Assembly (NCBI RefSeq): GCF_029960815.1
Contig: NZ_JASBRE010000005.1
Span: forward strand, 1 to 64,000
Length of the DNA stretch: 64,000 bases
Direction of reading: 5' to 3'
Source: Pseudomonas sp. AL03
GTDB taxonomy: Bacteria > Pseudomonadota > Gammaproteobacteria > Pseudomonadales > Pseudomonadaceae
A program made the position numbers and the translations under genes. Below the pieces are notes generated by a model. It had not been told where the DNA came from. It saw only the letters and a list, made by a program, of their open reading frames with translations, and did no database searches. Of this stretch, positions 44,972 through 54,238 are shown one piece after another. Every line of letters starts with the position of its first letter. Within the stretch, counting starts at the first letter, position 1.

Positions 44972-45691
44972 TCAGATCACTTTCACCGCTCGACCGATGA
45001 ACTGAATCGGCCCCGTAGGTTTGCCGGTCGGCGAGCCGTTGGGGTTTTCCAGGGTCAGCTCGAACAGCTGGTCGGGTTGCAGTGGCGGCAACTTGTCCAG
45101 CGGCACCGAGAGCATCTGCCCCGGTTTGACCAAGCCCAGGGACACCGGTCCTTGCCAGCCTTCAGCCTTGGTCCAGAACTCCAGTGCCTTGTCGGCCGGA
45201 ACTTGCGCCACGCCCAGTGGGATCAACTGGATTTCCCTTGGATTGCTGGCCTGAATCACCCAACCCGGCGCTTTGTCCTGAGGGGCGACCAGTACCACCA
45301 GATAGGTCGGTTTGACCGTGGTTTGCGTCAACATCAAGGCGCCGAGCAACAAGGTCGCCGCCAGCCCCGCCCCCGCGAGCCCGCGCCACAGTGGCAGCAG
45401 GTTCCACCAGGATGACGACGCAACTGCCGCCCCTGCTGGTTGCCGGTTCAAGGCATGCACACTGCGCTCGATGCGTTGCCACAGGTGTGGGGAGGGTGCC
45501 AGGGGTTCGGCGAAGTCAGTCAGGTCGAGCAAGCGGCGTTCCCAGGTGTCGACCGCCGTGCGCAGTTCGACATCGTCGCGCAGGCGCTGTTGCACCTCGG
45601 TACGTCGCTGCGCCGGGAGCGTGCCCAGCACATATTCGCTGGCCAGCTCGTTGAGCTCTTCCGGGGTTTCATTCGCAGGTCTGGTGATCAT
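44972..45691 (-). CDS. Anti-sigma factor (RskA/anti-sigma-K type)
   Basis: The 239-residue membrane protein has a cytosolic N-terminal anti-sigma domain (TPEELNELASEYVLGTLPAQ, then WERRLLDLTDFAEPL), one membrane segment at about residues 104-121 (LAGAGLAATLLLGALML) and a periplasmic RskA-like domain ending in a conserved FELTLENPNGSPTGKPTGPI stretch. It should hold the adjacent ECF sigma factor at the membrane until a periplasmic signal arrives. The ATG overlaps the sigma stop codon (ATGA), so the two are translationally coupled. Confidence 0.92.
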   Translation of the reverse strand: MITRPANETPEELNELASEYVLGTLPAQRRTEVQQRLRDDVELRTAVDTWERRLLDLTDFAEPLAPSPHLWQRIERSVHALNRQPAGAAVASSSWWNLLPLWRGLAGAGLAATLLLGALMLTQTTVKPTYLVVLVAPQDKAPGWVIQASNPREIQLIPLGVAQVPADKALEFWTKAEGWQGPVSLGLVKPGQMLSVPLDKLPPLQPDQLFELTLENPNGSPTGKPTGPIQFIGRAVKVI

Positions 45692-46215
45692 CCCATGCAC
45701 TCCCGCAATGCCGTCAGGCTCCGTTTGATCCAGGCTTTGACGGTGCCCAGCGGGGTGCCGAGTTTGTGTGATATTTCAGCGTGGGAAAAACCGTCGACGT
45801 AGGCGTGCAGAATGCAGCTGCGCCGCGCAGGTTCCAGTTGTTCCAGGCACAGATGAATGCGTGACGAGTGGACCTGAGCGTCGAAGGTTTCAGCGTTGTC
45901 CTGCATGTCGATCTCGCCCTGAACCTCGCGGCTGTTGTCACGGATGAAATTGAGCGCCAGATGCCGGGTCACGCTAAACATCCAGCCTCGCGCCGAACCC
46001 CGCGCCGGGTCGAACCGCGCGGCGCCGGCCCAGATCTTGAGGAACGCATCGTGGACAATATCCTCGGCCAGCGCAGTGTCGCGCACCAGGCGTTTGGCAA
46101 CCCCCAGCAGGCGCGGACTTTCCTGCACATACAAATCCCGCAGGGCCTGACGGTCGCCGCGAGCGCAGGCGGCCAGATGGGCTTCGTAATCGAAAAGGGG
46201 TTGGGGCAAGGACAC
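45688..46215 (-). CDS. ECF-type RNA polymerase sigma factor
   Basis: The 175-residue protein has sigma region 2 (LYVQESPRLLGVAKRL, DIVHDAFLKIW, RGWMFSVTRHLALNFIRD) and region 4 (LEQLEPARRSCILHAYVDGF, AEISHKLGTPLGTVKAWIKR). Together with the RskA-type anti-sigma gene that overlaps its end, it fits the SigK-like ECF group. The regulon is unknown; the DUF3455 gene located 91 bp upstream on the same strand is a candidate. No ECF -35 AAC motif was identified with confidence. Confidence 0.93.
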   Translation of the reverse strand: MSLPQPLFDYEAHLAACARGDRQALRDLYVQESPRLLGVAKRLVRDTALAEDIVHDAFLKIWAGAARFDPARGSARGWMFSVTRHLALNFIRDNSREVQGEIDMQDNAETFDAQVHSSRIHLCLEQLEPARRSCILHAYVDGFSHAEISHKLGTPLGTVKAWIKRSLTALRECMG

Positions 46216-46306
46216 AGTGCTCAGCCGTCAAAGTGGGCAATAGCCCCGGACCAGAGGGCCGGGGCATGTGCAGAGCAGCGTAGACCAATTTCCCGCAGAA
46301 CAGGTT

Positions 46307-46828
46307 TCAGTTGGCCGCCCAGAAAATATAGTCCGCCTGATACTTCACCGTTTCCTGCTTGCCCTTGTTGGCGGCCGTGCACTCGGTGTCTGGGGCCACG
46401 CCACCCTTGAGGGCTACGCGCTGGATGTAACTCACGCCGCTCATCGCGCCTTTGCCCTCGGCCGGGTTGGCCTTGACCAATTGGTAGGGGAGATTGCCCG
46501 GGCTCGACGGTGCGACGGCCAATTGGGTGCCGGTGACTTTCGAGCCATCTTTCGCCTGCCAGGTAGCGGGGGGGCCGAAGTAGGTGCCGACCTGTTTGCC
46601 GCTGCGATCGTTGAGCACCGCTTTAGGCCCGACAAAAACCCATTCGGTCTGGCCGGCTGCATTGGCCTTGTCACGGCATTCGTAGGTGATCTCGCCGACC
46701 CCGGTGGTTTCCATGGCGACCTTGTGCCCCTCCGGCACCTTGATGCTGTCGGGCAGACCCGTCTGGGCATAAGCTGCAGGTAGGGCAGCGAGTAAACCGG
46801 CAAGGCAAATCAGGTGTTTGGCGTTCAT
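46307..46828 (-). CDS. Exported DUF3455 domain protein
   Basis: The 173-residue protein starts MNAKHLICLAGLLAALPAAY with a signal peptide cut after AYA. The mature part has TYECRDKANAAGQTEWVFVG, FGPPATWQAKDGSKVTG and two or more Cys (ECR and TEC) likely forming a disulfide. DUF3455 has no assigned function. Start at 46828 has GGAGAG upstream. Its position next to an ECF sigma/anti-sigma pair recurs in such loci as I recall and suggests a periplasmic stress protein controlled by that sigma factor. Confidence 0.83.
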   Translation of the reverse strand: MNAKHLICLAGLLAALPAAYAQTGLPDSIKVPEGHKVAMETTGVGEITYECRDKANAAGQTEWVFVGPKAVLNDRSGKQVGTYFGPPATWQAKDGSKVTGTQLAVAPSSPGNLPYQLVKANPAEGKGAMSGVSYIQRVALKGGVAPDTECTAANKGKQETVKYQADYIFWAAN

Positions 46829-46982
46829 GAATTTCTCTCCGAAAATGAGTAACCCGCTCGGCAGCATCAGGGCTGCTACAGGTACTACCCATCGGAAAGC
46901 GAATTGGATGCAGTGGGTAAAAGAAATTTTCTAACATTGCCAGCGTCAGCTGCTACAAAGAGACAATCGCAAGGAGGTGTTT

Positions 46983-47606
46983 ATGTACCAGCTCTACGGA
47001 CACAAGAACTCTGGAGCTGCGGCGATAGAAGCCGCCCTTGAGCTCTGCGAGATTGCTTACCGTTTCATCGACGTTGAATCCTCTCCTGAAGCGACCCAGG
47101 CGCTGGAGAAACTCAATCCGCTCAAGCAGATTCCGACACTGCAATTGCCCGACGGCAGCGTTCTCACCGAGAGCGCGGCGATTCTGATTCATCTGGGGCT
47201 CACCTTTCCCGAGTCGAACCTGCTGCCGAAAAACGCCCCCGCGCGGGATCAGGCCATTCGCGGCCTGGTGTACATCGTCAGTAATTGCTATTCGGCGATT
47301 GGCATCATCGATTACCCGGAGCGCTGGTTGGCCGAGGCGGATGAATCGTCCAGGCAAAACCTCATGGCCGGCACCCGCGCGCGACTGCACTGGAGTTGGG
47401 AGGTGTTTGCCGATCAGTTTTCGGGCGATTTGTACCTGGGCGATGAAACGCCGGGGGCGCTGGATGTGCTGGCGGCGGTGGTTTCCAGGTGGGCGGGCAG
47501 TCGGGAGCATTTACGCAGTGCCCGCCCCGGGTTTTTCGCCTGGCTGGAACGCATCGACCGGCACCCGACATTGGCACCGGTCTTTGCGCGGCATTGGCCA
47601 GCCTGA
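46983..47606 (+). CDS. Glutathione S-transferase family protein
   Basis: The 207-residue cytosolic protein has a thioredoxin-like N-domain (YQLYGHKNSGAAAIEAALEL, NPLKQIPTLQLPDGSVLTES with the cis-Pro and Glu-Ser glutathione-binding pair) and an all-helical C-domain ending in the LAPVFARHW segment. The ATG at 46983 follows a near-consensus AAGGAGG five bases upstream, which decides it over the earlier GTG. The substrate class cannot be assigned. Confidence 0.9.
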   Translation: MYQLYGHKNSGAAAIEAALELCEIAYRFIDVESSPEATQALEKLNPLKQIPTLQLPDGSVLTESAAILIHLGLTFPESNLLPKNAPARDQAIRGLVYIVSNCYSAIGIIDYPERWLAEADESSRQNLMAGTRARLHWSWEVFADQFSGDLYLGDETPGALDVLAAVVSRWAGSREHLRSARPGFFAWLERIDRHPTLAPVFARHWPA

Positions 47607-47618
47607 AAAGGTCTGCTC

Positions 47619-48059
47619 TTATTCGCCGCGGATGTACTGTTCCAACTGACGAATCAGTTCAGCCTGTTCGGCGATGGCCTCCTTGACCAGGTCGCCGATC
47701 GACAGCAAGCCGATCAATGTGCCGTTTTCCACCACTGGCAAATGGCGCAGGCGTTTGTCGGACATGATGCCCATGCAGGTTTCGACGGTTTGATGGGTGT
47801 CCACGGTGATGACCGGCGAGACCATGATGTCTCCGACCGGCGTACCGACGGAGGAGCGGCCCTTGAGCACGAGTTTGCGCGCATAGTCGCGCTCGCTGAT
47901 GATGCCGACGACCTCGCCATTCTTCACGACCGGCAATGCGCCGACGTTTTTCGCGGCCATGACCATCAGCGCTTCCAGCACCATTTGATGCGGCGCGATG
48001 GTGTGGACTTCATGATTCTGTTCAGCCTTTAACTTCAGCAGTTGGGCGACGGTTTTCAT
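47619..48059 (-). CDS. Tandem CBS-domain protein
   Basis: The 146-residue cytosolic protein is little more than two CBS domains: residues about 10-65 (VGALPVVKNGEVVGIISERD) and about 75-130 (LRHLPVVENGTLIGLLSIGD), followed by a short acidic coiled segment. CBS pairs bind adenosine nucleotides and regulate partner proteins; stand-alone forms are common in pseudomonads. The partner is unknown. It is convergent with the GST, the two stops being 12 bp apart. Confidence 0.92.
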   Translation of the reverse strand: MKTVAQLLKLKAEQNHEVHTIAPHQMVLEALMVMAAKNVGALPVVKNGEVVGIISERDYARKLVLKGRSSVGTPVGDIMVSPVITVDTHQTVETCMGIMSDKRLRHLPVVENGTLIGLLSIGDLVKEAIAEQAELIRQLEQYIRGE

Positions 48060-48139
48060 GGCGGTTTCTCAGGTGTTGTCGTTGTCCTTGAAGAATCGTA
48101 GACCCAGGCGCTGAGGGCAAGGGAGAAAGCGGCAGATAA

Positions 48140-48235
48140 CACGCAAAAAACGCCATTCAGTGGTTTTTCTTCTGAAAACCTCACGTACCAGATCGATAAA
48201 CGCCCGCAATTCGGCAGCAACTTCAAGAGCCACAG
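48140..48235 (-). pseudogene. Possible remnant of a LysR-type regulator 3' end
   Basis: On the minus strand, one frame reads WQPVALEVAAELRAFIDLVR followed by EVFRRKTTEW. The ELRAFIDLVREVF part looks like the last helix of LysR effector domains. No start, helix-turn-helix or upstream domain is present, because polB begins just to the right. It fills part of the 255-bp gap between the CBS gene and polB. It may be chance similarity. Confidence 0.3.
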
Positions 48236-48314
48236 GCTGCCAAATCCTTAAGCCTCCACGCTATCCATCCCGATCCCGCGTAGAATCCCCTTCTGAATAA
48301 GATTCGAGGTTGCA

Positions 48315-50678
48315 GTGGTGGATTTACAGCAGGGCTTCGTCCTGACCCGGCATTGGCGCGATACCCCGGCCGGCACGGAAGTCGAGTTCTGGCTGGCGAC
48401 CGATGCCGGTCCCCAGCGGATACGCCTGCCTCATCAACCGTCGGTGGCGTTTATCCCCGCAGTGCAACGGGAGCAGGCTGAAGCGCTGCTGCGCGGCGAA
48501 AAGAACGTCGAGCTGCGGCCGTTGGCGTTGCTGGATTTCGAGCACCGTCCGGTGCTTGGCTTGTATTGCCGGCAGCACCGTCAGCTGATGCGCCTGGAAA
48601 CCGCGCTGCGCAAGGCCGGCGTCGACATGTTCGAAGCCGACGTACGTCCGCCGGAACGCTACATGATGGAGCGTTTTATCACCGCGCCGGTCCTGTTCAA
48701 TGGCACGCCGAATACCGAGGGCCTGCTGCTCGATGCGCAGATGAAACCCGACCCCGATTACCGACCGAGCCTCAAGCTGGTCTCCCTGGACATCGAAACC
48801 ACCGCTCAGGGCGAGTTGTACTCCATCGCCCTGGAAGGCTGTGGTGAGCGCCAGGTCTACATGCTCGGCCCGCCCAACGGTGATGACAGCGAGGTGGATT
48901 TCCAGCTCGAATACTGCGACTCCCGAACCCTGCTGCTGAAAAAACTCAACGAGTGGTTCGCCCGCCACGACCCCGACGCGATCATCGGCTGGAACGTTGT
49001 GCAGTTCGACCTGCGCGTACTCCATGAACACGCCCGGCGCCTGGCGGTGCCGCTGAAGCTGGGCCGTGGTGGCGAGGAAATGCAATGGCGCGAACACGGT
49101 AGCCGCAACCATTACTTCGCCTCGGCCGCCGGCCGGCTGATCATCGACGGCATCGAGTCCCTGCGCTCGGCGACCTGGAGTTTCCCCTCGTTCAGCCTGG
49201 AAAACGTCGCGCAAACCCTGCTCGGCGAGGGCAAGTCGATCGACAATCCGTACCAGCGCATGGACGAAATCAACCGCATGTTCGCCGAGGACAAACCGGC
49301 CCTGGCCAAGTACAACCTCAAGGACTGCGAGCTGGTGACGCGGATTTTCGCCAAGACCGAGCTGCTGACCTTCTTGTTGGAACGGGCTAGCGTCACCGGG
49401 TTGCCGGCTGATCGCAGCGGCGGCTCGGTGGCGGCGTTCACTCACCTTTACATGCCGCTGATGCACCGCCAGGGTTTCGTTGCGCCGAACCTCGGGAACA
49501 AGCCTGCGCAAGCCAGCCCCGGCGGTTTTGTCATGGACTCGCAACCGGGCCTGTACGAGTCGGTGCTGGTGCTCGACTACAAAAGCCTCTATCCATCGAT
49601 CATCCGTACCTTCCTCATCGACCCGGTGGGCTTGATCGAGGGGCTTAAACATCCCGATGACAGCGAGTCGGTGCCGGGTTTTCGCGGTGCGCGATTTTCA
49701 AGAACCCGGCATTGCCTGCCCGCTATCGTTGCCCGGGTTGCTGAAGGTCGCGAAACCGCCAAGCGCGTACACAACGCGCCGCTGTCCCAGGCCCTGAAGA
49801 TCATCATGAACGCCTTTTACGGCGTGCTCGGTTCCAGCGGTTGCCGCTTCTTCGATACACGCCTGGCGTCGTCCATTACCTTGCGCGGCCACGAGATCAT
49901 GCTGCGTACCCGACAGCTGATCGAAGCCCAGGGCCACACGGTGATTTACGGCGACACTGACTCGACCTTCGTCTGGCTGCGCCGCGCGCACGGTCAGCAG
50001 GAAGCCGCACAGATTGGCCGCGCGCTGGTGGATCACGTCAACCAGTGGTGGCGCGAGCATGTGCAGCAGGAATACGGTCTGGACAGTGCGCTGGAGTTGC
50101 AGTTCGAAACCCACTACAAGCGCTTTCTGATGCCGACCATTCGTGGTGCCGAGGAGGGCAGCAAGAAGCGCTATGCGGGGCTTGTGACCCGCGCCGATGG
50201 CACCGATGAAATGATCTACAAAGGCCTGGAAACCGTGCGCACCGACTGGTCGCCGCTGGCCCGGCAGTTCCAGCAGGAGCTGTACCTGCGCATCTTCAAT
50301 CGCAAACCCTATCAGGACTATGTACGCGACTACGTGCGCAAGACGTTGGCGGGAGAATTCGACGACCGCCTGATCTACCGCAAGCGCCTGCGCCGCACCC
50401 TCGATGACTATCAGCGCAACGTGCCGCCCCACGTGCGGGCCGCGCGGATTGCCGATGATTACAACGACCAGCAGGGTCGCCCGCGGCAATATCAGAACGG
50501 TGGCTGGATCAGTTACGTGATCACCGTCGCCGGGCCCGAACCGCTGGAAATTCGCAGCGCGCCCATCGACTACGACCACTACGTCACCCGGCAACTGCAA
50601 CCGGTAGCGGACGCGATTCTGCCGTTCGTGGACGACGACTTTTCAACCTTGATTGGTGGGCAGTTGGGCCTGTTTTGA
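48315..50678 (+). CDS. polB: DNA polymerase II (family B)
   Basis: This 787-residue repair and translesion polymerase has a 3'-5' exonuclease domain (Asp159 in SLDIETT, then [14 protein letters not shown] and YNLKDCELV) and a polymerase domain ([20 protein letters not shown] and the catalytic Asp547/Asp549 in [10 protein letters not shown]). The length is that of E. coli Pol II. The start is GTG, either 48315 or 48318, with GAGGTTGCA before it. I found no CTGT-N8-ACAG type LexA box in the 250 bp upstream. The 3' end overlaps the convergent DUF1810 gene by 36 bp. Confidence 0.95.
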   Translation: MVDLQQGFVLTRHWRDTPAGTEVEFWLATDAGPQRIRLPHQPSVAFIPAVQREQAEALLRGEKNVELRPLALLDFEHRPVLGLYCRQHRQLMRLETALRKAGVDMFEADVRPPERYMMERFITAPVLFNGTPNTEGLLLDAQMKPDPDYRPSLKLVSLDIETTAQGELYSIALEGCGERQVYMLGPPNGDDSEVDFQLEYCDSRTLLLKKLNEWFARHDPDAIIGWNVVQFDLRVLHEHARRLAVPLKLGRGGEEMQWREHGSRNHYFASAAGRLIIDGIESLRSATWSFPSFSLENVAQTLLGEGKSIDNPYQRMDEINRMFAEDKPALAKYNLKDCELVTRIFAKTELLTFLLERASVTGLPADRSGGSVAAFTHLYMPLMHRQGFVAPNLGNKPAQASPGGFVMDSQPGLYESVLVLDYKSLYPSIIRTFLIDPVGLIEGLKHPDDSESVPGFRGARFSRTRHCLPAIVARVAEGRETAKRVHNAPLSQALKIIMNAFYGVLGSSGCRFFDTRLASSITLRGHEIMLRTRQLIEAQGHTVIYGDTDSTFVWLRRAHGQQEAAQIGRALVDHVNQWWREHVQQEYGLDSALELQFETHYKRFLMPTIRGAEEGSKKRYAGLVTRADGTDEMIYKGLETVRTDWSPLARQFQQELYLRIFNRKPYQDYVRDYVRKTLAGEFDDRLIYRKRLRRTLDDYQRNVPPHVRAARIADDYNDQQGRPRQYQNGGWISYVITVAGPEPLEIRSAPIDYDHYVTRQLQPVADAILPFVDDDFSTLIGGQLGLF

Positions 50679-51113
50679 ATCCAGCAGCAACAACGTCCAG
50701 TCATCCAGGATGCCGTGGAAATACCGGCCCAGTGCTTGATGAAAGTCGCTGTTAGCGCCGGCAACCTGGGCAAACAGCGTCATGGAAGAGTGAAACTTGA
50801 GATCGTCGGGGTGGCCGAAGATGGCGGCAATCGAGCTCTTTTCGATGTTCAGCACCAACTGAGTGCAGGTGCGCAATCGTGAACCCAGCAGCGGATGATT
50901 CAGGTACGCCGCCGCTTCCTCTTTGGAACGAATGGCAAAGTGGCGGGACATCTCGCTGCCGCCTAACCCTGCGAATTGCGGAAAGATGAACCACATCCAG
51001 TGGCTACGCTTGTGACCCTCCTTCAGCTCGGTCTGGACCCGTTTAAACACCGGGTCCTGGGCCAGGATAAAGCGTTGCAGATTAAAGGAATCGAGCTGAT
51101 CGGTGCTTCTCAT
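50643..51113 (-). CDS. DUF1810 family protein
   Basis: The 156-residue cytosolic protein shows the DUF1810 pattern: [56 protein letters not shown] and [16 protein letters not shown]. The function of the family is unknown. I chose the ATG at 51113 because CAGAGGGC precedes it. Its last 12 codons overlap the end of polB on the opposite strand. Confidence 0.9.
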   Translation of the reverse strand: MRSTDQLDSFNLQRFILAQDPVFKRVQTELKEGHKRSHWMWFIFPQFAGLGGSEMSRHFAIRSKEEAAAYLNHPLLGSRLRTCTQLVLNIEKSSIAAIFGHPDDLKFHSSMTLFAQVAGANSDFHQALGRYFHGILDDWTLLLLDSKQAQLPTNQG

Positions 51114-51143
51114 GCAGAAGCCCTCTGACAAAACCGCGATGGC

Positions 51144-51965
51144 TCAGACCATGGCCAACCGCTGTTTGTGTTGTGGCGCGCGAAACGCGTGGTCCAGCGC
51201 CTCCAGATCCCCAGCTTCGAGCCGTAATTGCGCCGCTTGCGCATTCAGTTGCACATGTTCAGGTTTGACCGCTTTGGGGATGGCGATCACACCTTCCTGT
51301 CGCAGAATCCATGCCAGCGATACTTGGGCAGGCGTCACCCCGTGACGGGCGGCAACCTGCTTGAGGGTTGAATTGACCAGCATATGCCCACCCTGGCCAA
51401 TCGGACAGTAGGCCATGACTGGCAGGTGTTGCTGCTGGCACCAGGGCAGCAAGTCGAAATCGATGCCGCGTTCCTCCAGGTTGTAGAGCACCTGATTGGT
51501 AGCACAGGCCGGGGAGGCCAGTTCTTCCAGGTCGTCGACGTCGAAATTGGACACTCCCCAGCGACCAATCTTGCCTTCTTCGCGCAAACGTTCAAAGGCC
51601 TCGACCGTTTCTTCGAGGGGATACTGGCCGCGCCAGTGCAGCAGGTAGAGATCGATGTAATCGGTATCCAGTCGCCGCAAACTGCGCTCGCACGCTTGGG
51701 GGATGCCTTTGCGGCTGGCGTTGTGCGGGTAGACCTTGCTGACGAGAAAGACTTCGTCACGCAAGCCCGCGATGGCTTCACCGACCACGTCCTCAGCACC
51801 GCCCTCGCCGTACATTTCAGCGGTGTCGATGAGGGTCATGCCCAATTCGATCCCCAGGCGCAATGCAGCCACTTCTTGAGTGTGTCGGGAGCGGTCTTCG
51901 CCCATGCGCCAAGTGCCTTGGCCGATGACCGGTACATTGACGCCAGCCAACGCTAGGGTCCGCAT
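51144..51965 (-). CDS. Aldo/keto reductase
   Basis: The 273-residue NAD(P)H-dependent oxidoreductase has the catalytic tetrad in place: Asp and Tyr in LIDTAEMYGEGGAED, Lys in LVSKVYPHNAS and His in LYLLHWRG. The nucleotide-binding end shows AIPKAVKPEHVQLNAQA. It is closest in style to YeaE/DkgA-like reductases acting on methylglyoxal or other carbonyls; the substrate is not fixed. AAAGGAGGTTTTG before the ATG at 51965 is a strong ribosome site and rules out the longer frame to 52052. Confidence 0.92.
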   Translation of the reverse strand: MRTLALAGVNVPVIGQGTWRMGEDRSRHTQEVAALRLGIELGMTLIDTAEMYGEGGAEDVVGEAIAGLRDEVFLVSKVYPHNASRKGIPQACERSLRRLDTDYIDLYLLHWRGQYPLEETVEAFERLREEGKIGRWGVSNFDVDDLEELASPACATNQVLYNLEERGIDFDLLPWCQQQHLPVMAYCPIGQGGHMLVNSTLKQVAARHGVTPAQVSLAWILRQEGVIAIPKAVKPEHVQLNAQAAQLRLEAGDLEALDHAFRAPQHKQRLAMV

Positions 51966-52076
51966 CAAAACCTCCTTTCTGAATTTCGTTCGATACTTTA
52001 GTGGGCAGCAGAATAGCCCGGTGGTTCCGTCGAGCACCAGAAAGGAGGTCACAGCAAACGCGTCGGCGTCGCAGGT

Positions 52077-53180
52077 TTATTGGGCAGAGAACTTCAGGAC
52101 AGTGCTCTGGGTATAGGTCTTGCCGGGGTCCAGTCGCGTGGACGGAAAGGTCGGCTGATTCGGTGAGTCTGGATAATGCTGGGTCTCCAGCGTGAACGCT
52201 CCCCAGTGCGGATAGACCTTGCCAGCCTTGCCCTTGACCGAGCCGTCGAGGAAGTTGCTGGTGTAGAACTGCACCCCGGGCTCGGTGGTGTAGAGCTGCA
52301 ATCGACGGCCGGATTGCGCATCGCTGACTTCGGCAGCAAGTTGGCCCAGATCACCCATGGCGTTCAGCACCCAGTTGAAATCGAAGCCACCCTGTTTCGG
52401 TTCGGCAAACTTCAACTGTGGGTGATCGGCTTTTATGTGCTTGCCAATGGCGGTCGGTTGGGTGAAATCCATCGGTGTGCCGGCCACCGGGGCCAGTTCA
52501 CCGGTAGGGATCAGCTTGCCCGTGACCGGCGTGTAATGGCTGGCGTGCAAGGTGGCGAGCTGTTTCAGCACATCACCGTTACCGGCGCCGGCCAGGTTGA
52601 AATAGCTGTGATTGGTCAGGTTCAACACCGTGGGTTTATCGCTGGAAGCCTTGTAGTCGATGTGCAGCTCGTTGTCCTCGTTGAGGCTGTAGGTGAGCTC
52701 GGTTTTCAGGTTGCCGGGGAAGCCCATTTCACCGTCCACCGACAGATACGTCAGGGTCACGCCCACCGAATCCTTGCCTGTTCTCGGTTGAGCTTTCCAG
52801 ACGTGTTTGTCAAAACCCTGAGGGCCGCCGTGCAGCGAATTGGAACCATCGTTAAGCGGCACCTGATAGCGCTTGCCGTCCAGTTCGAAAGCACCGTTGG
52901 CCAGACGATTGCCGAAGCGCCCGATGGTCGCACCGAAGTACGCCGTGCCGCTTTGATAACCCTGCACGTCATCGAAACCGAGCACCACATCCTCGAACTT
53001 ACCGTTTTTGTCCGGCACTTTCAGCGACTGCAGGATGCCGCCGTAGGTAATGATCGTGGCAGTCAGGCCATGGCTGTTGCGCAAGATGTATTGCTCGACG
53101 GGTGTGCCGTCATTGGTTTTGCCGAAGGCCTTGTGTTCGCTGGACAGGCGCGCAGCCTGGGCGGAGAGGGTGGCGATCAT
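52077..53180 (-). CDS. galM: Aldose 1-epimerase with a signal peptide lacking its normal start codon
   Basis: Galactose mutarotase interconverts alpha and beta aldoses. The fold signatures are present: FGATIGRFGNRLANGAF, NSLHGGPQGFDKHVW, LTNHSYFNLAG and FTLETQHYPDSPNQP with the catalytic Glu and His. The coding potential continues upstream of the first ATG with NPLLCALGLSLMIATLSAQA, a clear signal peptide, but the codon where Met is expected is ATA (53214-53216) and a stop precedes it. Translation from the ATG at 53180 would keep only nine residues of the signal. Export may therefore be lost. Confidence 0.85.
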   Translation of the reverse strand: MIATLSAQAARLSSEHKAFGKTNDGTPVEQYILRNSHGLTATIITYGGILQSLKVPDKNGKFEDVVLGFDDVQGYQSGTAYFGATIGRFGNRLANGAFELDGKRYQVPLNDGSNSLHGGPQGFDKHVWKAQPRTGKDSVGVTLTYLSVDGEMGFPGNLKTELTYSLNEDNELHIDYKASSDKPTVLNLTNHSYFNLAGAGNGDVLKQLATLHASHYTPVTGKLIPTGELAPVAGTPMDFTQPTAIGKHIKADHPQLKFAEPKQGGFDFNWVLNAMGDLGQLAAEVSDAQSGRRLQLYTTEPGVQFYTSNFLDGSVKGKAGKVYPHWGAFTLETQHYPDSPNQPTFPSTRLDPGKTYTQSTVLKFSAQ

Positions 53181-53387
53181 CAGGGACAGTCCGAGGGCGC
53201 AGAGTAAAGGATTTATAGCTTATGTATGGGCTGTTGCAATTATAAAGTATGACTAATGTGATGATCCTCTTAACGGCGGCCAACGCTTACGGACCGTCGG
53301 CACTGCACTTTTTCAGGATTCACGGCTCTATCCTTGGCCAGCCTGCGGCGATCCCCACCGCCGGCAGATACCCAAGTTCGAGAACCC

Positions 53388-54137
53388 ATGGCTCGAGTTT
53401 TACCCCTCACCACCACGCCAATCCGCCGCCATTGCCTGCTGTTGGCCTGCTTGTCGATGCTCGCAGCCTCCGGGTGCAGTCAGCAGCAGGGCAGCGACAT
53501 CGTCAGCCAGTTCCGCGAAGGCAAACCCCAGGAGTTTCTCCAGACCAGCGTCGACCGCATGGCGACCCTGGCGATGCGTGACAACCTCGACAGCCTCTAC
53601 CTGCTGATGAGCAAGCTCTACCTGCGCAACCCGGACGAGCTGAAAAAATCCGGCTTCCTCGATGCCCGCACCGCTGGCAAGCAAGTGCGCATGGCCATCG
53701 AACAGCAACAGCCGCTGCCGACCCTGGGTGGCAAAAAAGACCTGGCCGCGCTGAGTTACGCCATGAGCCCGGAATTTCTCGGCGACCGGGTCGGTGCTTT
53801 CATCTATGCCATCGGTAGCATGCTCGTCACCGCCCACGGCAATCGGCTCGAGTTCTACATGACGGATGCGATCAACCCGACGTTCGTCAGCAACGCTGCC
53901 CGCAACATCGAGAAAGCCACCTGGATACTCAGCCAGCGGCAAAACAAGCACGGCGAGCCTTTGCTGTTCTCCAACGAAATATCGGAGGAGGGCAGCAACC
54001 TGAGTTTTGCCGTGGAGTTCGGCAAGATCGTCGCGCGGCTGGACTTGCTGACGCAGTTGCTCGACGAACGCTACCGCCGGATCGGTTTGAATTACGCGCA
54101 GAGTTTGTTGTTTTTGAATTTCTTGCCGGTGCAGTAA
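53388..54137 (+). CDS. Predicted lipoprotein of unknown function
   Basis: The 249-residue protein has a lipoprotein signal peptide with lipobox LAASGC (Cys30) after an unusually long basic N-region. The mature part is helical, without a family that I recognise; it includes PQEFLQTSVDRMATLAMRDN, KDLAALSYAMSPEFLGDRVG and LDLLTQLLDERYRRIGLNYA. Similar lipoproteins are common in Pseudomonas. Starting at 53388 gives a sensible signal peptide, although no strong ribosome site is visible. Confidence 0.75.
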   Translation: MARVLPLTTTPIRRHCLLLACLSMLAASGCSQQQGSDIVSQFREGKPQEFLQTSVDRMATLAMRDNLDSLYLLMSKLYLRNPDELKKSGFLDARTAGKQVRMAIEQQQPLPTLGGKKDLAALSYAMSPEFLGDRVGAFIYAIGSMLVTAHGNRLEFYMTDAINPTFVSNAARNIEKATWILSQRQNKHGEPLLFSNEISEEGSNLSFAVEFGKIVARLDLLTQLLDERYRRIGLNYAQSLLFLNFLPVQ

Positions 54138-54238
54138 GCAAGGAAGTGCATAAAGATAGATCGCATCGATATAAGTGGTTATAAGAAAAATCGCTATGCT
54201 GCGGGCCAGATTTTTATGCGTTTTTTGTGGGCGTGTTA

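Noticed and set aside
48060..48314. LexA-controlled promoter for polB
   Set aside because: I looked for CTGT-N8-ACAG type boxes in the gap and found none good enough.
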